Origin: Serratia sarumanii
Lineage (GTDB): Bacteria; Pseudomonadota; Gammaproteobacteria; Enterobacterales; Enterobacteriaceae
DNA length: 64,000 nt
Assembly (NCBI RefSeq): GCF_029962605.1
Contig: NZ_CP124750.1
Location: forward strand, 2,170,001-2,234,000
Direction: 5' to 3'
Below the pieces are notes generated by a model that did no database searches, was not told the DNA's origin, and saw only the letters and a list, made by a program, of their open reading frames with translations. Position numbers and translations under genes: made by a program. Positions within the stretch are counted from its first letter, which is position 1; the number at the start of each line of letters is the position of its first letter. Of the stretch, positions 10,018 to 18,629 are shown piece by piece.

Positions 10018-11014
10018 CGGCTCGCTCCCGCTGGCGCATCACCAGCCACAAGAAATAGGGACCGCCGATCAGGCTGGTCATCAGCCCCACCGGCATTTCG
10101 GCCGGCGCCACCAGCGTGCGCGCCAGCGTATCGCTGACCAGCAACAGGCAGGCGCCGCCCAGCGCGGAGCAGGGCAGCAGCCAGCGGTGATCGCCGCCGA
10201 GGCGCATGCGCACCAGATGCGGCACCACCAGGCCGACGAAGCCGATCACGCCGCTCATCGCTACCGCCGCGCCGATCAGCAAGGCGCTCAACAACAGCAG
10301 CTGCAGCTTGGCGCGCTGGACGTTCACCCCGAGGTAGTGGGCCTCTTCGTCCCCCAACTGCAACAGGTTCAGTCGGCGCGCCTGCAGCAGCGTCAGCAGC
10401 GCCGCAGGCAGGATCAGCGAGGCGGAAACCGCCAGGGTCGGCCACTGCGACTGGCTGAGGCTGCCCATCATCCACAGCGAGAACTGGCGCAGCTGTTGAT
10501 CGCTGCTGACGTAAGAGAGCACGCCGATGGCCGCCATGCACAGGGCGTTGATGGCGATGCCCGCCAGCAGCAGCCGCGACAGATTGCCGTGCCCGCTGCG
10601 GCTGATGCCGTAGATCAACAATGACACCAGCAGGCTGCCGAGGAACGCCGCCAGCATATGACCGTACAGCGCGATCGTCACCGGCAACGCCAGCGGCATC
10701 ACGATGAAGAGCGCGACAAACAGCGCGCCGCCGCTGCTGATGCCCAGCAGGCTCGGATCCGCCAGCGGGTTGCGGAACAGCCCTTGCATCACGGCGCCGG
10801 ATACCGCCAGCGCGCAGCCGATCACCACCGCCAGCAGCACGCGCGGCAGGCGAATGTTCAACCAGATGTGCCAGGCTGCGTCGCTGAAGGGTTCGCGCCA
10901 TAGGGTGCGAAACGACAGCGTCAGCGCGCCCAGGTTGGCGGCGACCAGCGCCAGCAGCGTCAGCAGCACCAGCAGACCGATGATGGCCAGCTGAGGCGAG
11001 GTGCGACAGCGCAT
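10010..11014 (-). CDS. hemU: Haemin ABC transporter permease HemU/HmuU
   Basis: 334 residues of the FecCD/BtuC permease family with about ten hydrophobic segments. Typical motifs are [20 protein letters not shown] near residue 75 and [16 protein letters not shown] near residue 250. It forms the inner-membrane channel of the haem importer. Its ATG meets the stop of hemT (1-base overlap), and it overlaps hemV downstream. Confidence 0.95.
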   Translation of the reverse strand: MRCRTSPQLAIIGLLVLLTLLALVAANLGALTLSFRTLWREPFSDAAWHIWLNIRLPRVLLAVVIGCALAVSGAVMQGLFRNPLADPSLLGISSGGALFVALFIVMPLALPVTIALYGHMLAAFLGSLLVSLLIYGISRSGHGNLSRLLLAGIAINALCMAAIGVLSYVSSDQQLRQFSLWMMGSLSQSQWPTLAVSASLILPAALLTLLQARRLNLLQLGDEEAHYLGVNVQRAKLQLLLLSALLIGAAVAMSGVIGFVGLVVPHLVRMRLGGDHRWLLPCSALGGACLLLVSDTLARTLVAPAEMPVGLMTSLIGGPYFLWLVMRQRERAGG

Positions 11015-11844
11015 TACTTTTGCTCCGCCGCGTGGCGCAGCTTGGCCAGCGCCGCCGGCGTTTCCAGACCGAAGCCCAGCAGCGCCATGTCATCGACGAT
11101 CAGCACGCGGCGCTGCTTGCCTGCCGGCGTCAACGCCAGGCCCGGCAGCGTCCATAGCTGCTGTTCGCCGCCGAGGGTGCGCACGCCGTCGGTAGTGACC
11201 AGCAACAGATCCGGCGCGCTGGCGATGACGCCTTCCTGCGACAGCGGCCGGTAGCGGTCAAAGCCCTGCATGGCGTTTTTCAGCCCGGCGGCGGCGATCA
11301 CCGCGTCGGCGGCGGTGTGTTGCCCGGCGGCCATCGGCGTGATGCCGCCGTGGCTCATTACGAACAGCACCTTGACCGGCAGCGGGGAGGTATCCACCGC
11401 CGCCAGCTGTTGTTGATAGCGCTCGCTCAGCTGTTTGCCTTGCTCAACGCGTTGCAGCGCGGCGGCGATCGTAGCGATTTTCTGCGGTACCGCCTGCAGG
11501 GTGGTGTCACCCGGCACGCTGACCACTTTGACGCCGCTGTCCGCCAGCTGTTTGAGCACCAGCGCCGGCTGTGCCAGCTCGGTCGTCAGCACCAGCGTCG
11601 GCTTCAGCGCCAAAATGCCTTCGGCGTTCAGCTGGCGCATGTAGCCGACGTCCGGCAGCTTTTTCACCGCTTCCGGATGCAGGCTGGTGCTGTCGCGGGC
11701 GATCACCTCGTCGCCGGCGCCGAGCGCGAAGGCGATTTCCGTCACGTCGCCGCCGATCGAGACGATGCGCTGCGCCGCTGCGGCGGTGAGCGGCAGCGCC
11801 AGCGACATCATCAACGCCAGGCGGCGGATCAAGGAAGATTTCAT
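11014..11844 (-). CDS. hemT: Haemin-binding periplasmic protein HemT/HmuT
   Basis: 276 residues from the ATG at 11844, which overlaps the hemS stop (ATGA) and gives a good signal peptide ([19 protein letters not shown], cleavage near AAA-AQ). It belongs to the cluster of FecB/BtuF-like binding proteins; [20 protein letters not shown] is typical. It carries haem from the outer membrane receptor to HemUV. A longer frame start inside hemS is not credible. Confidence 0.94.
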   Translation of the reverse strand: MKSSLIRRLALMMSLALPLTAAAAQRIVSIGGDVTEIAFALGAGDEVIARDSTSLHPEAVKKLPDVGYMRQLNAEGILALKPTLVLTTELAQPALVLKQLADSGVKVVSVPGDTTLQAVPQKIATIAAALQRVEQGKQLSERYQQQLAAVDTSPLPVKVLFVMSHGGITPMAAGQHTAADAVIAAAGLKNAMQGFDRYRPLSQEGVIASAPDLLLVTTDGVRTLGGEQQLWTLPGLALTPAGKQRRVLIVDDMALLGFGLETPAALAKLRHAAEQK

Positions 11845-12878
11845 GCGGCGATGTCCTTGGCGGCGAGCGCGGCAACCTGCTCGCGCCACTGGGTTTGTTC
11901 CGGCTGGCCTTCGGTGCGCTGGCCATACAGCTGCGCGATCTGTGTGCCGTCGGCGGCGAACAGCTCCAGGCTGGTGACGATACCGTCCTTGGTCGGTTTG
12001 CGGGTGATCCAGCTTTCGGCGATGGCGTCTTCAATCAGGTGCAGCGTGAAGCGGCGGTTGAACACGTTGATCCAGCCTTCCTGCGGCATCAAACGTTCGA
12101 TCTGGCCGGTGAAGATCTGCACGCAGCCGCGGTTGCCGACGAAGATCATGATCTCGTTTTGCTGTTGCTGCGCCGCTTCGAGCAGCTGCGACAGCGCGCT
12201 GTTGTCCACCTGGTAGGCCAGATCGTCGCCGACGGCGCGGAAGGCCTGTTGGCGCGTCAGCTTGTTGCGGCTCAGCAGCTGGAAGAACTGGTGAACGTCG
12301 GTCATCGCGCGCCACTCACCGTCGATTTTGGCATGATCCTGCGTCGTTTCATCGGTGGTTGCCGCCTCGGCGGGCTGCAGCGCCAGCGCCGGGTTTTCTT
12401 CGCTCAGGTGGCGCTCCACCAGCGCCATCCAGGCCGGCAGATCGGTTTCCTCGGTGGTGTAGACCTTGTGCAGCGCATCGCCCTGTTGGTCGAAGAACTG
12501 AATGCTGTGGCGCACGCCGCGCTTGTTGGTTTCGCTCATGGCGAAGACGCTGGTCCAGTGGTTGAGGAACAGGCGCAGATCCAGCTCGCGTGGGTTGAGG
12601 ATCAGCCCGGCGTGGCCGTTGAGGTGCTGGTTGCGGTAGCGGCCCATCTGCTCATGCACCGCATAGCTGTTGCGGGTGATGGACTTGGTGACGCCGACCT
12701 GCTCAAGCTCGGTCAGCAGGGTGCGCGCGTCGGCCTGCAGGCGGCGGGTGTCGTGACCGACGCGGGCGTGCGTCAGCTCCGCTTCGCTGACGCCGAGGAT
12801 CGCCGCCAGATCGCGGGCGTATTTGCCGGGGTGATCGATTTTAGCCTGTTGGTAGCGTTCGTATAGGGTGTTGCTCAT
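11841..12878 (-). CDS. hemS: Haemin-handling/degrading protein HemS/HmuS
   Basis: 345 residues with the duplicated HemS/ChuX-type fold, both halves present. It is known in relatives as a cytoplasmic haem binder or haem-degrading factor that receives haem after import. The first His-bearing region ([20 protein letters not shown], residues about 88-107) fits the haem-binding half. It lies between hemR and hemT, and the upstream gap of 66 bases holds a hairpin. Confidence 0.93.
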   Translation of the reverse strand: MSNTLYERYQQAKIDHPGKYARDLAAILGVSEAELTHARVGHDTRRLQADARTLLTELEQVGVTKSITRNSYAVHEQMGRYRNQHLNGHAGLILNPRELDLRLFLNHWTSVFAMSETNKRGVRHSIQFFDQQGDALHKVYTTEETDLPAWMALVERHLSEENPALALQPAEAATTDETTQDHAKIDGEWRAMTDVHQFFQLLSRNKLTRQQAFRAVGDDLAYQVDNSALSQLLEAAQQQQNEIMIFVGNRGCVQIFTGQIERLMPQEGWINVFNRRFTLHLIEDAIAESWITRKPTKDGIVTSLELFAADGTQIAQLYGQRTEGQPEQTQWREQVAALAAKDIAA

Positions 12879-12907
12879 GCGGGATTCTCCTGCGCTGTAA
12901 TGCGAAC

Positions 12908-12930
12908 GGCGGACAACCGGGTTGTCCGCC
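12908..12930 (-). other. Intercistronic hairpin between hemR and hemS
   Basis: Perfect 9-bp stem GGCGGACAA / TTGTCCGCC with a 5-base loop and no U tail. It is placed where an mRNA-processing or partial-termination element would make the receptor more abundant than the transporter (inference). Confidence 0.5.
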
Positions 12931-12944
12931 AGATAGTCAAATGA

Positions 12945-15026
12945 TTACCACTGGTAGCTGACCAGCAGTTTGGCGTTGCGGCCATCCTGCGGGACGCCCT
13001 GCGGCGAGTAATATTCCTTGTCGAAGGCGTTGCCCAGCACCACGGTGGTGGTCATGCCCTGCAGACGATCGCGGCCCTTATAGCTCAGATAGAAGTCGTT
13101 GACGCCGTAGCCGGCTTGTTCGGCCGTGCCGGTCTCCACGCGCGTCGCGCGTTCGGCTAAGGTGGCGACCCAGCCGGCGGACAGGCCGGTTTCGCCCAGC
13201 GGCACGTCCAGCGAACTGGTGACGGTGTCTGGATTGATGCTGCTTAACCAGTCACCGGTTGCTTCATTTTTGCCACGGGTGCGGTTATAAGCCAAATCCC
13301 AGCCGAACCATGGTGTTTTATAGCTGAGCGTAGCGTCCCAACCCCATATTTTGGCGCGATCGATATTGGTCGAGAATGTGGTGCAACTGATGCAATAAGG
13401 ACCTCGCGGACCGCGTCCCAGTTCCATCGTGACATCGGTGGTGATGTAGTCCTTGGCTTTGGTATCGAAATAGCTGGCTTTGAACTGCAGACTGTCATCG
13501 GCCAGCATCAAATCATCGAAACGCAGACCAAACCCGTACTCTTGGGTTTCGTTGGTTTCCGGTTTCAAATTCGGGTTAGGCACCCAATAGTTGGTGATGG
13601 TGGTTGGTCCCATTGGAATTGAGAAGTGCTTGGAGTCGTTGTACATCTCACCCATCGTCGGCGCGCGGAACGCCTGAGAATAGGAGCCGAACAGCATCAG
13701 CCAGTCGGTAGGCGTAATACTAACAGCACCGCGAGAGGACCATTTGTCCGCATCCACATCGGCATAGCCGTCGCTTGAGCCCTTGTAATTGTCATAGCGG
13801 GTGCCGGCGAGCAGAGTGACAGGCAGATCGCGCAGCGTGATTTCATCCTGTAGCCAGCCTGAAGCGAAATTGATTTTTGCGTGTGGGAAACTTTCGGTAG
13901 CGCCGCCCGGTGTTTGTTCCTGTTTGTAGGCCTCGGTGCCGTAGGTCAGCAGGTGCGAGGCGAAAGTATCCGCAAACAGGCGCGTTCGGTTTTCGAGTTT
14001 GGCGCCTTTCGTGGTTTGTTTGCGTGCTTCATCTTCGCTGCCATTGGCGTGAGCGTTAATTTTTACGTCTGAATAATACACTTTCGCTTCCGCATCCAGC
14101 CAATCCTGGCCGGCGGGTTTCAGTTTGTAACTCAGTGCCGCGTCGCGTTGAATCGTCGAACGATCGGTCATTAAGTTTCCACTGGAGCTGGCTGGCGTTT
14201 GCGGGTTTTTCGGCTCCTGCGCGCTGTTATTGTAGTAACGAAGATTGCCGCTCAGCGACTGATTGTCGTCGAGCTTCCAGGTGCCTTTGGCCAGCACGTT
14301 GCTGATGGTTTCGTCGTTAGGCGCATCGAAGCCGTTGCCCTGACGCAGATCGCCGACGTCGCGAGTGCCGAAAGACAGCAGGCCGTCGAGGTTATCGGTC
14401 TTGCCATAGGCGCTGGCGCCCATGCCCAGGCTGTGATCGCCGGTGCCGGCGGTGCCGTAGACGCGGAACCCGCTATCGTGGCCCGGCAGCAGCAGATCGG
14501 CGGCATCGACGGTCTCATAAGACACTACACCACCCAACGCGCCGCTACCGTACAGCAACGCGGAGGGGCCGCGCACGACTTCAATGCGTTTCACTAACGC
14601 AGGATCCAAAAATGTGCCGTTAATATGGCCGGTATCGGTCCCCTGACGGATGCCGTCGACCAGCGTCAGCACGCCGCGTCGGTCGTAACCGCGCATCATG
14701 AGATCCTGCCCATTGCTGCGCCCGGAACCCGTGACGGTAATGCCCGGCACGCGGCGCAGCATATCGGCGGCGGTGCCTGCAGTTTGGCTTTCCGGCGAGT
14801 TGCCTTCGATGACCGTGACCATCATCGGCGCTTCAAAGCTGCTACGCTGGTTGCCGGTGGCGACCACGGTCATGGTCTCGTCGGCGGCTTTGGCTTTTTT
14901 GGCCGGCGCCGCGTTGGAAGAGGATGTTGTGCTGGTGTTTTGTGCCAAGGCCACCGTAGGCAGAGCGCAGGCAATCGCCAGACTCAAAGCGGAAAAACGC
15001 AGCCGGGTGGAAAATGTCAGAGGCAT
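12945..15026 (-). CDS. hemR: TonB-dependent haem receptor HemR
   Basis: 693 residues. There is a signal peptide (residues 1-28, cleavage after ALA), a TonB box around ETMTVVATG (about 50-58), a plug domain, and a beta-barrel ending in the outer-membrane signature SYQW. The haem-receptor motifs FRAP (in QAFRAPTMGEMY) and NPNL (in VPNPNLKPET) are both present. It imports haem or haemoprotein-derived haem across the outer membrane. It follows hemP in an operon with an upstream Fur box. Confidence 0.96.
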   Translation of the reverse strand: MPLTFSTRLRFSALSLAIACALPTVALAQNTSTTSSSNAAPAKKAKAADETMTVVATGNQRSSFEAPMMVTVIEGNSPESQTAGTAADMLRRVPGITVTGSGRSNGQDLMMRGYDRRGVLTLVDGIRQGTDTGHINGTFLDPALVKRIEVVRGPSALLYGSGALGGVVSYETVDAADLLLPGHDSGFRVYGTAGTGDHSLGMGASAYGKTDNLDGLLSFGTRDVGDLRQGNGFDAPNDETISNVLAKGTWKLDDNQSLSGNLRYYNNSAQEPKNPQTPASSSGNLMTDRSTIQRDAALSYKLKPAGQDWLDAEAKVYYSDVKINAHANGSEDEARKQTTKGAKLENRTRLFADTFASHLLTYGTEAYKQEQTPGGATESFPHAKINFASGWLQDEITLRDLPVTLLAGTRYDNYKGSSDGYADVDADKWSSRGAVSITPTDWLMLFGSYSQAFRAPTMGEMYNDSKHFSIPMGPTTITNYWVPNPNLKPETNETQEYGFGLRFDDLMLADDSLQFKASYFDTKAKDYITTDVTMELGRGPRGPYCISCTTFSTNIDRAKIWGWDATLSYKTPWFGWDLAYNRTRGKNEATGDWLSSINPDTVTSSLDVPLGETGLSAGWVATLAERATRVETGTAEQAGYGVNDFYLSYKGRDRLQGMTTTVVLGNAFDKEYYSPQGVPQDGRNAKLLVSYQW

Positions 15027-15120
15027 GGTGCAACTCTCCGTATGTAATAAAACATATCAATAGATTTGCTGGCTGCCTGGATCAAAAGATCGGGGTGGCT
15101 GGCGTTTGAGGGTTCTGTGG

Positions 15121-15303
15121 TTATTTGGTCAGGATCAATTTCCCGGCTTTGGTCTGCCGCAGTTGATAGCGCTGGCCCTGATGGGTAATGAACGCGATGC
15201 CGTCGGCGCCGAGCAGCTGTGCGCTGTCGTAGCTGGGCGGCGCGTTTGCGCTGTGCTCGGTCGGGGCCGCGGCGGCGGGGGTAGGCGTGTTGGCAGTATC
15301 CAT
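15121..15303 (-). CDS. hemP: HemP/HmuP family small haem-uptake protein
   Basis: 60 residues from the ATG at 15303. The conserved C-terminal core LLGADGIAFITHQGQRYQLR...GKLILTK matches the YdiE/HemP family, which precedes haem receptors in many bacteria and acts as a regulator or activator in some. Longer in-frame starts reach across the Fur box and are unlikely. A second Fur-like half-site (ATTATCATT) overlaps the start codon. It is the first gene of the hem operon; E. coli keeps only this gene (ydiE) here. Confidence 0.88.
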   Translation of the reverse strand: MDTANTPTPAAAAPTEHSANAPPSYDSAQLLGADGIAFITHQGQRYQLRQTKAGKLILTK

Positions 15304-15347
15304 TATCATTGTGCTTATAAAACAGACCATTAAATGGTAATTAATAT

Positions 15348-15366
15348 CAAACTGAGAATCATTATC
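15348..15366 (-). promoter_or_regulatory. Fur box of the hemP-R-S-T-U-V operon
   Basis: By my count it matches the 19-base Fur consensus at 15 positions, with the half GAGAATCATTATC nearly perfect. It lies 45 bases before the hemP ATG, where Fe-Fur would block transcription when iron is ample. Confidence 0.8.
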
Positions 15367-15433
15367 ATGTGAAGGAAAGGTTACATCAAGGAAAATTTTC
15401 TTACCGATGGAACCTTTTTGTCGAATGGACATC

Positions 15434-15456
15434 CGGCGGCGGGCCGGGCGTACCCG
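15434..15456. repeat. GC-rich hairpin downstream of the peroxidase gene
   Basis: GGGCCGGG / CCCGGCCC with a 4-base loop lies between the peroxidase stop and the hemP promoter region. It has no U run on either strand; it may act as a weak terminator for the peroxidase gene. Confidence 0.4.
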
Positions 15457-15474
15457 GCCCGTGTAAAAGGGGCG

Positions 15475-15960
15475 TTATTTCAGCAGGGTTTCGATGCGGT
15501 CAAACAGACGCTCGGGCTTGGTGATCGGCGCAAAGCGCGTGACGCGCTGGCCGTCGGCGGTGAGCAGGAACTTGGTGAAATTCCATTTGATGCGGCGGCT
15601 GCCCAGAATGCCGGGCGCCAGGCGTTTCAACTCATTGAACAGCGGGTGCGCGCCGGGGCCGTTAACGTCTATCTTGCTGAACAGAGGGAAACTGACGCCG
15701 TAGTTGAGGCTGCAAAAGTTGGCGATCTCCAGCGGGCTGCCCGGCTCCTGAGAACCAAACTGGTTGCAGGGGAAGCCGAGCACCACCAGGCCGCGTTCGC
15801 GATAGTATTGCCACAAATTTTCCAGCCCGCGGTATTGCGGGGTGAAGCCGCACTTGCTGGCGGTGTTGACCACCAGATAAGCGCGCGCCGGGTAATCGCC
15901 CAGCGTTTTTTGCTCGCCCTGCAGCGTGACGCAGGGGATGGATAACAGAGAGTGAATCAT
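15475..15960 (-). CDS. Glutathione peroxidase family protein (thiol peroxidase)
   Basis: 161 residues. The GPx triad region is clear: peroxidatic Cys37 in NTASKCGFTPQY, GFPCNQFGSQEPG with a second Cys at 65 and Gln at 67, and Trp-Asn in KWNF. It is a Cys (not Sec) enzyme that reduces peroxides, probably using thioredoxin or glutathione. It is shorter than E. coli BtuE (183 residues) and diverges from it, so I do not give the btuE symbol. It stands alone between aroH and the hem locus. Confidence 0.9.
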   Translation of the reverse strand: MIHSLLSIPCVTLQGEQKTLGDYPARAYLVVNTASKCGFTPQYRGLENLWQYYRERGLVVLGFPCNQFGSQEPGSPLEIANFCSLNYGVSFPLFSKIDVNGPGAHPLFNELKRLAPGILGSRRIKWNFTKFLLTADGQRVTRFAPITKPERLFDRIETLLK

Positions 15961-16032
15961 GCCGTGGCTCCAGGTGCGTTTCGGCGGGTGCTAAAGCGTT
16001 GCAATCAGTATAGATGAGCGGGACAGAAGGGA

Positions 16033-16060
16033 TAAAGCCGGGGTGAGGCCCCGGCCTCTA
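16033..16060 (-). terminator. Terminator of aroH
   Basis: On the minus strand, a stem GCCGGGGCC / CCCCGGC followed by TTTATC, right after the aroH stop. Confidence 0.55.
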
Positions 16061-16065
16061 GTGCG

Positions 16066-17112
16066 TCAGAAACGGCTATCGACCGCATCCGCCAGCATCG
16101 CCAGCAACTGTTCGCTGTCGGACCAGCTCAGGCAAGGATCGGTGATTGACTGGCCATAGGTCAGCGGCTGGCCGGCGACGATCTTCTGCGTGCCTTCCAC
16201 CAGGAAGCTTTCCGCCATCACGCCGGTGATGGCGGCGGAGCCGGCGCGGATCTGTTGGCAGACGTTGTCGGCCACTTCCAGCTGGCGGCGGTGCATTTTC
16301 TGGCAGTTGCCGTGGCTGAAGTCGATCACCAGGTGTTCCGGCAGATCGAACTCGCGCAGGCTGTCGCAGGCGGCGGCGATGTCGCTGGCGTGATAGTTCG
16401 GCGTTTTGCCGCCGCGCATGATGATGTGGCCGTACGGGTTGCCGCTGGTCTGATAGATGGTCATTTGGCCATGTTTGTCCGGCGACAGGAACATGTGCCC
16501 GGCGCGCGCCGCGCGAATGGCGTCGATGGCGATGCGGGTGTTGCCGTCGGTGCCGTTTTTGAAGCCGACCGGGCAGGAGAGCGCCGAGGCCATTTCACGG
16601 TGGATCTGGCTTTCGGTGGTGCGCGCGCCGATGGCGCCCCAGCTGATCAGATCGGCGATGTATTGGCCGACCACCATGTCCAGGAATTCGGTGGCGGTTG
16701 GCAGGCCGAGCTGGTTCACTTCCAGCAGCAGGCGGCGCGCCATTTCGATGCCGCGGTTGACCTGGAAGGTGCCGTCCAGCGCCGGATCGGATATCAGGCC
16801 TTTCCAGCCGACGACGGTGCGCGGTTTTTCGAAATAGGTGCGCATCACGATCTCCAGGCGATCCTGGTAGCGTTCGCGCAGGGCGTTCAACCGGCCGGCG
16901 TAATCGACGGCGGCGTCGAGATCGTGGATGGAGCAGGGGCCGATCACCACCAGCAGGCGGCGGTCTTCACCGGTGAGGATTTTTTCAATGCGTTTTCGTG
17001 ACGCGGTCACGTTGTCGGCGACGGCCGCCGAGATCGGCAGCTTGTCCGCCAACGCTTGCGGCGTGACGAGGCTGTCGATGCGCGCGGTCCGCAGTTCATC
17101 TGTTTTGTGCAT
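16066..17112 (-). CDS. aroH: 3-deoxy-7-phosphoheptulonate synthase, AroH (Trp-sensitive type)
   Basis: 348 residues from the ATG at 17112 (MHKTDELRTARIDSLVTP), matching the AroH start. It is very close to E. coli AroH along its length, including VVIGPCSIHD, RTYFEKPRTVVGWKG, GARTTESQIHRE and IDFSHGNC. It catalyses the first step of aromatic biosynthesis from PEP and erythrose 4-phosphate. I cannot find a TrpR operator upstream, though E. coli aroH has one. It keeps the E. coli neighbourhood with hemP and ppsR. Confidence 0.95.
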   Translation of the reverse strand: MHKTDELRTARIDSLVTPQALADKLPISAAVADNVTASRKRIEKILTGEDRRLLVVIGPCSIHDLDAAVDYAGRLNALRERYQDRLEIVMRTYFEKPRTVVGWKGLISDPALDGTFQVNRGIEMARRLLLEVNQLGLPTATEFLDMVVGQYIADLISWGAIGARTTESQIHREMASALSCPVGFKNGTDGNTRIAIDAIRAARAGHMFLSPDKHGQMTIYQTSGNPYGHIIMRGGKTPNYHASDIAAACDSLREFDLPEHLVIDFSHGNCQKMHRRQLEVADNVCQQIRAGSAAITGVMAESFLVEGTQKIVAGQPLTYGQSITDPCLSWSDSEQLLAMLADAVDSRF

Positions 17113-17157
17113 GTTGTTCCCTGGAAACTGTTCTTCTCTGCGGCAGGAGTGCCGGGA

Positions 17158-17173
17158 AGTGATGGCGATCACA
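17158..17173. promoter_or_regulatory. CRP-like site upstream of aroH
   Basis: AGTGATGGCGATCACA fits TGTGA-N6-TCACA with one mismatch. It lies 46 bases before the aroH ATG. Regulation by CRP is not established for this gene, so this is only a candidate. Confidence 0.35.
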
Positions 17174-17276
17174 ATAACGCAAAAAGCGCTGAATTCAACC
17201 GTAGAGATTGTGTTCTGTTGATCAAAGCCGCGAAAAAAAGCACAAAAAAATCAGCGGCTGCTGAAATAAACGGCAG

Positions 17277-17300
17277 GTGGCGGGGCGCGGCGGCCCCGCG
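17277..17300 (-). terminator. Hairpin after ppsR
   Basis: GCGGGGC / GCCCCGC with a 6-base loop, just after the ppsR stop. It has no good U run, so termination strength is uncertain. Confidence 0.4.
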
Positions 17301-17309
17301 AGGAAAAGG

Positions 17310-18131
17310 TCAGAACATGCGGCGGCTCATGCCGAGGATGTCGAGGATTTTGGTGGAGATCTCTTCGACCGAATAGTTGGTGGTATTGAGGTAGCGGATC
17401 TGATTTTTGCGGAACAGCGCCTCGACTTCGGCGATCTCCATACGGCACTGGCGCAATGAAGCGTAACGGCTGTTTTCACGCCGTTCCTCACGGATCGCCG
17501 CCAGGCGTTCCGGATCGATGGTCAGGCCGAATAATTTATGCTGAAACGGTTTCAGCGAGGCCGGCAGGTGCAAATTGTCCATATCGTCGGCGATAAACGG
17601 GTAGTTGGCGGCGCGGATGCCGAACTGCATCGCCAGATAAAGGCTGGTGGGGGTTTTGCCGCAGCGCGACACGCCGAGCAGGATCACCTGCGCCTGATCG
17701 AGGTTGCGCAGCGAAATGCCGTCGTCGTGCGCCAGCGTATAGTCGATGGCGGCAATGCGCGCGTCGTACTTGCCGAGGTTGCTGGCGGTCAGACCGTGGG
17801 TGCGGTTCGGCACCGGCGTCGGCTCCACTTCCAGCTCGCCCTGCAGCGGGCCGACCAGCGCCTGCACGATATCCTGGCAGAAGCCCTGGCTCTGCACGAT
17901 CACATCGCGCACTTCCGGCGAGATGATGGAGTAAAACACCAGCGGCCGCACGCCGGTTTCATTATAGATATCATCGATTTGTTGGCGAACTGCGCGAGCG
18001 CGCGCCTCGGTTTCGACAAACGGCAGGGTATAGGTGGTCGCCGTGACCGGGAACTGCGACAGCACCGCGTGTCCCAGCACTTCGGCGGTGATCGCCGTAC
18101 CATCCGAAATATAAAAAACGCTTCTTTCCAC
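17310..18131 (-). CDS. ppsR: PpsR, PEP synthetase regulatory protein (bifunctional kinase/pyrophosphorylase)
   Basis: 273 residues from a GTG start at 18131 (then [20 protein letters not shown]), chosen because AAGGAG lies 7 bases before it; the longer ATG starts upstream lack such a site. The P-loop-like [15 protein letters not shown] is intact. It is close to E. coli YdiA/PpsR, which inactivates PpsA by ADP-dependent phosphorylation and reactivates it by Pi-dependent removal. It stands divergent to its target ppsA. Confidence 0.95.
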   Translation of the reverse strand: MERSVFYISDGTAITAEVLGHAVLSQFPVTATTYTLPFVETEARARAVRQQIDDIYNETGVRPLVFYSIISPEVRDVIVQSQGFCQDIVQALVGPLQGELEVEPTPVPNRTHGLTASNLGKYDARIAAIDYTLAHDDGISLRNLDQAQVILLGVSRCGKTPTSLYLAMQFGIRAANYPFIADDMDNLHLPASLKPFQHKLFGLTIDPERLAAIREERRENSRYASLRQCRMEIAEVEALFRKNQIRYLNTTNYSVEEISTKILDILGMSRRMF

Positions 18132-18629
18132 CCGAGGCTCCTTACCTGAAAACGGTGTTACTGCTGTCATCACTGTCAATATCATGAGCCGCAGACGATC
18201 CGCCGGTAAAGGGGCGAGGGGAAAAATTGTGACGGCGGGGCGGTAAAGCGCCTTGCGGCGGCGCGTGAAGAAAAGCGCGTTTTGCCGGCGGTAAAAATCG
18301 CGGCGCGGCGACGCTTTTCGAGCCGAAACGTAAATTTGCCGCTATTTTCACCAAAAACGGTAGCGTTTGCGTGGTCATTAAAACAGAAGTTTAAAAAGAG
18401 CGTAATTTGTTGAGAACTAAGCTTTTCGTGCGATTGGGAACGGTTCCCAGGCAAATCAGCCGGTTAGGACATTCTCTTAAAAACCACTTTCTTCAGTGGG
18501 TTGATCGATTCACCTTTCCATTTTCCCCGGATCAGTGTGCTAGTCTGATTCGGCTCCGTGTTAGCGGCGCCGTAAAGCAAGCGAATTAAATCCGTCTTTA
18601 CCCTACTGATAGCAATAAGGATTGTCTCG
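18132..18629. other. ppsR-ppsA divergent promoter region
   Basis: About 500 bases without a gene. It holds a perfect palindrome TGGGAACGGTTCCCA (18435-18449), an imperfect hairpin AACCACT / AGTGGGTT (18481-18502) and a Cra-like site before ppsA. Confidence 0.6.
18499..18514. promoter_or_regulatory. Cra (FruR) site upstream of ppsA
   Basis: On the minus strand it reads GGTGAATCGATCAACC, close to the Cra consensus GCTGAAWCGWTTCAGC. E. coli ppsA is activated by Cra from an upstream site, so the position fits. Confidence 0.65.

Noticed and set aside
9046..10137. 363-codon plus-strand frame across selO and hemV
   Set aside because: Runs through the selO terminator and antisense to an intact ABC ATPase.
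15475..15960. Naming the peroxidase btuE
   Set aside because: It is about 20 residues shorter than E. coli BtuE, with different local sequence; only the family is safe.
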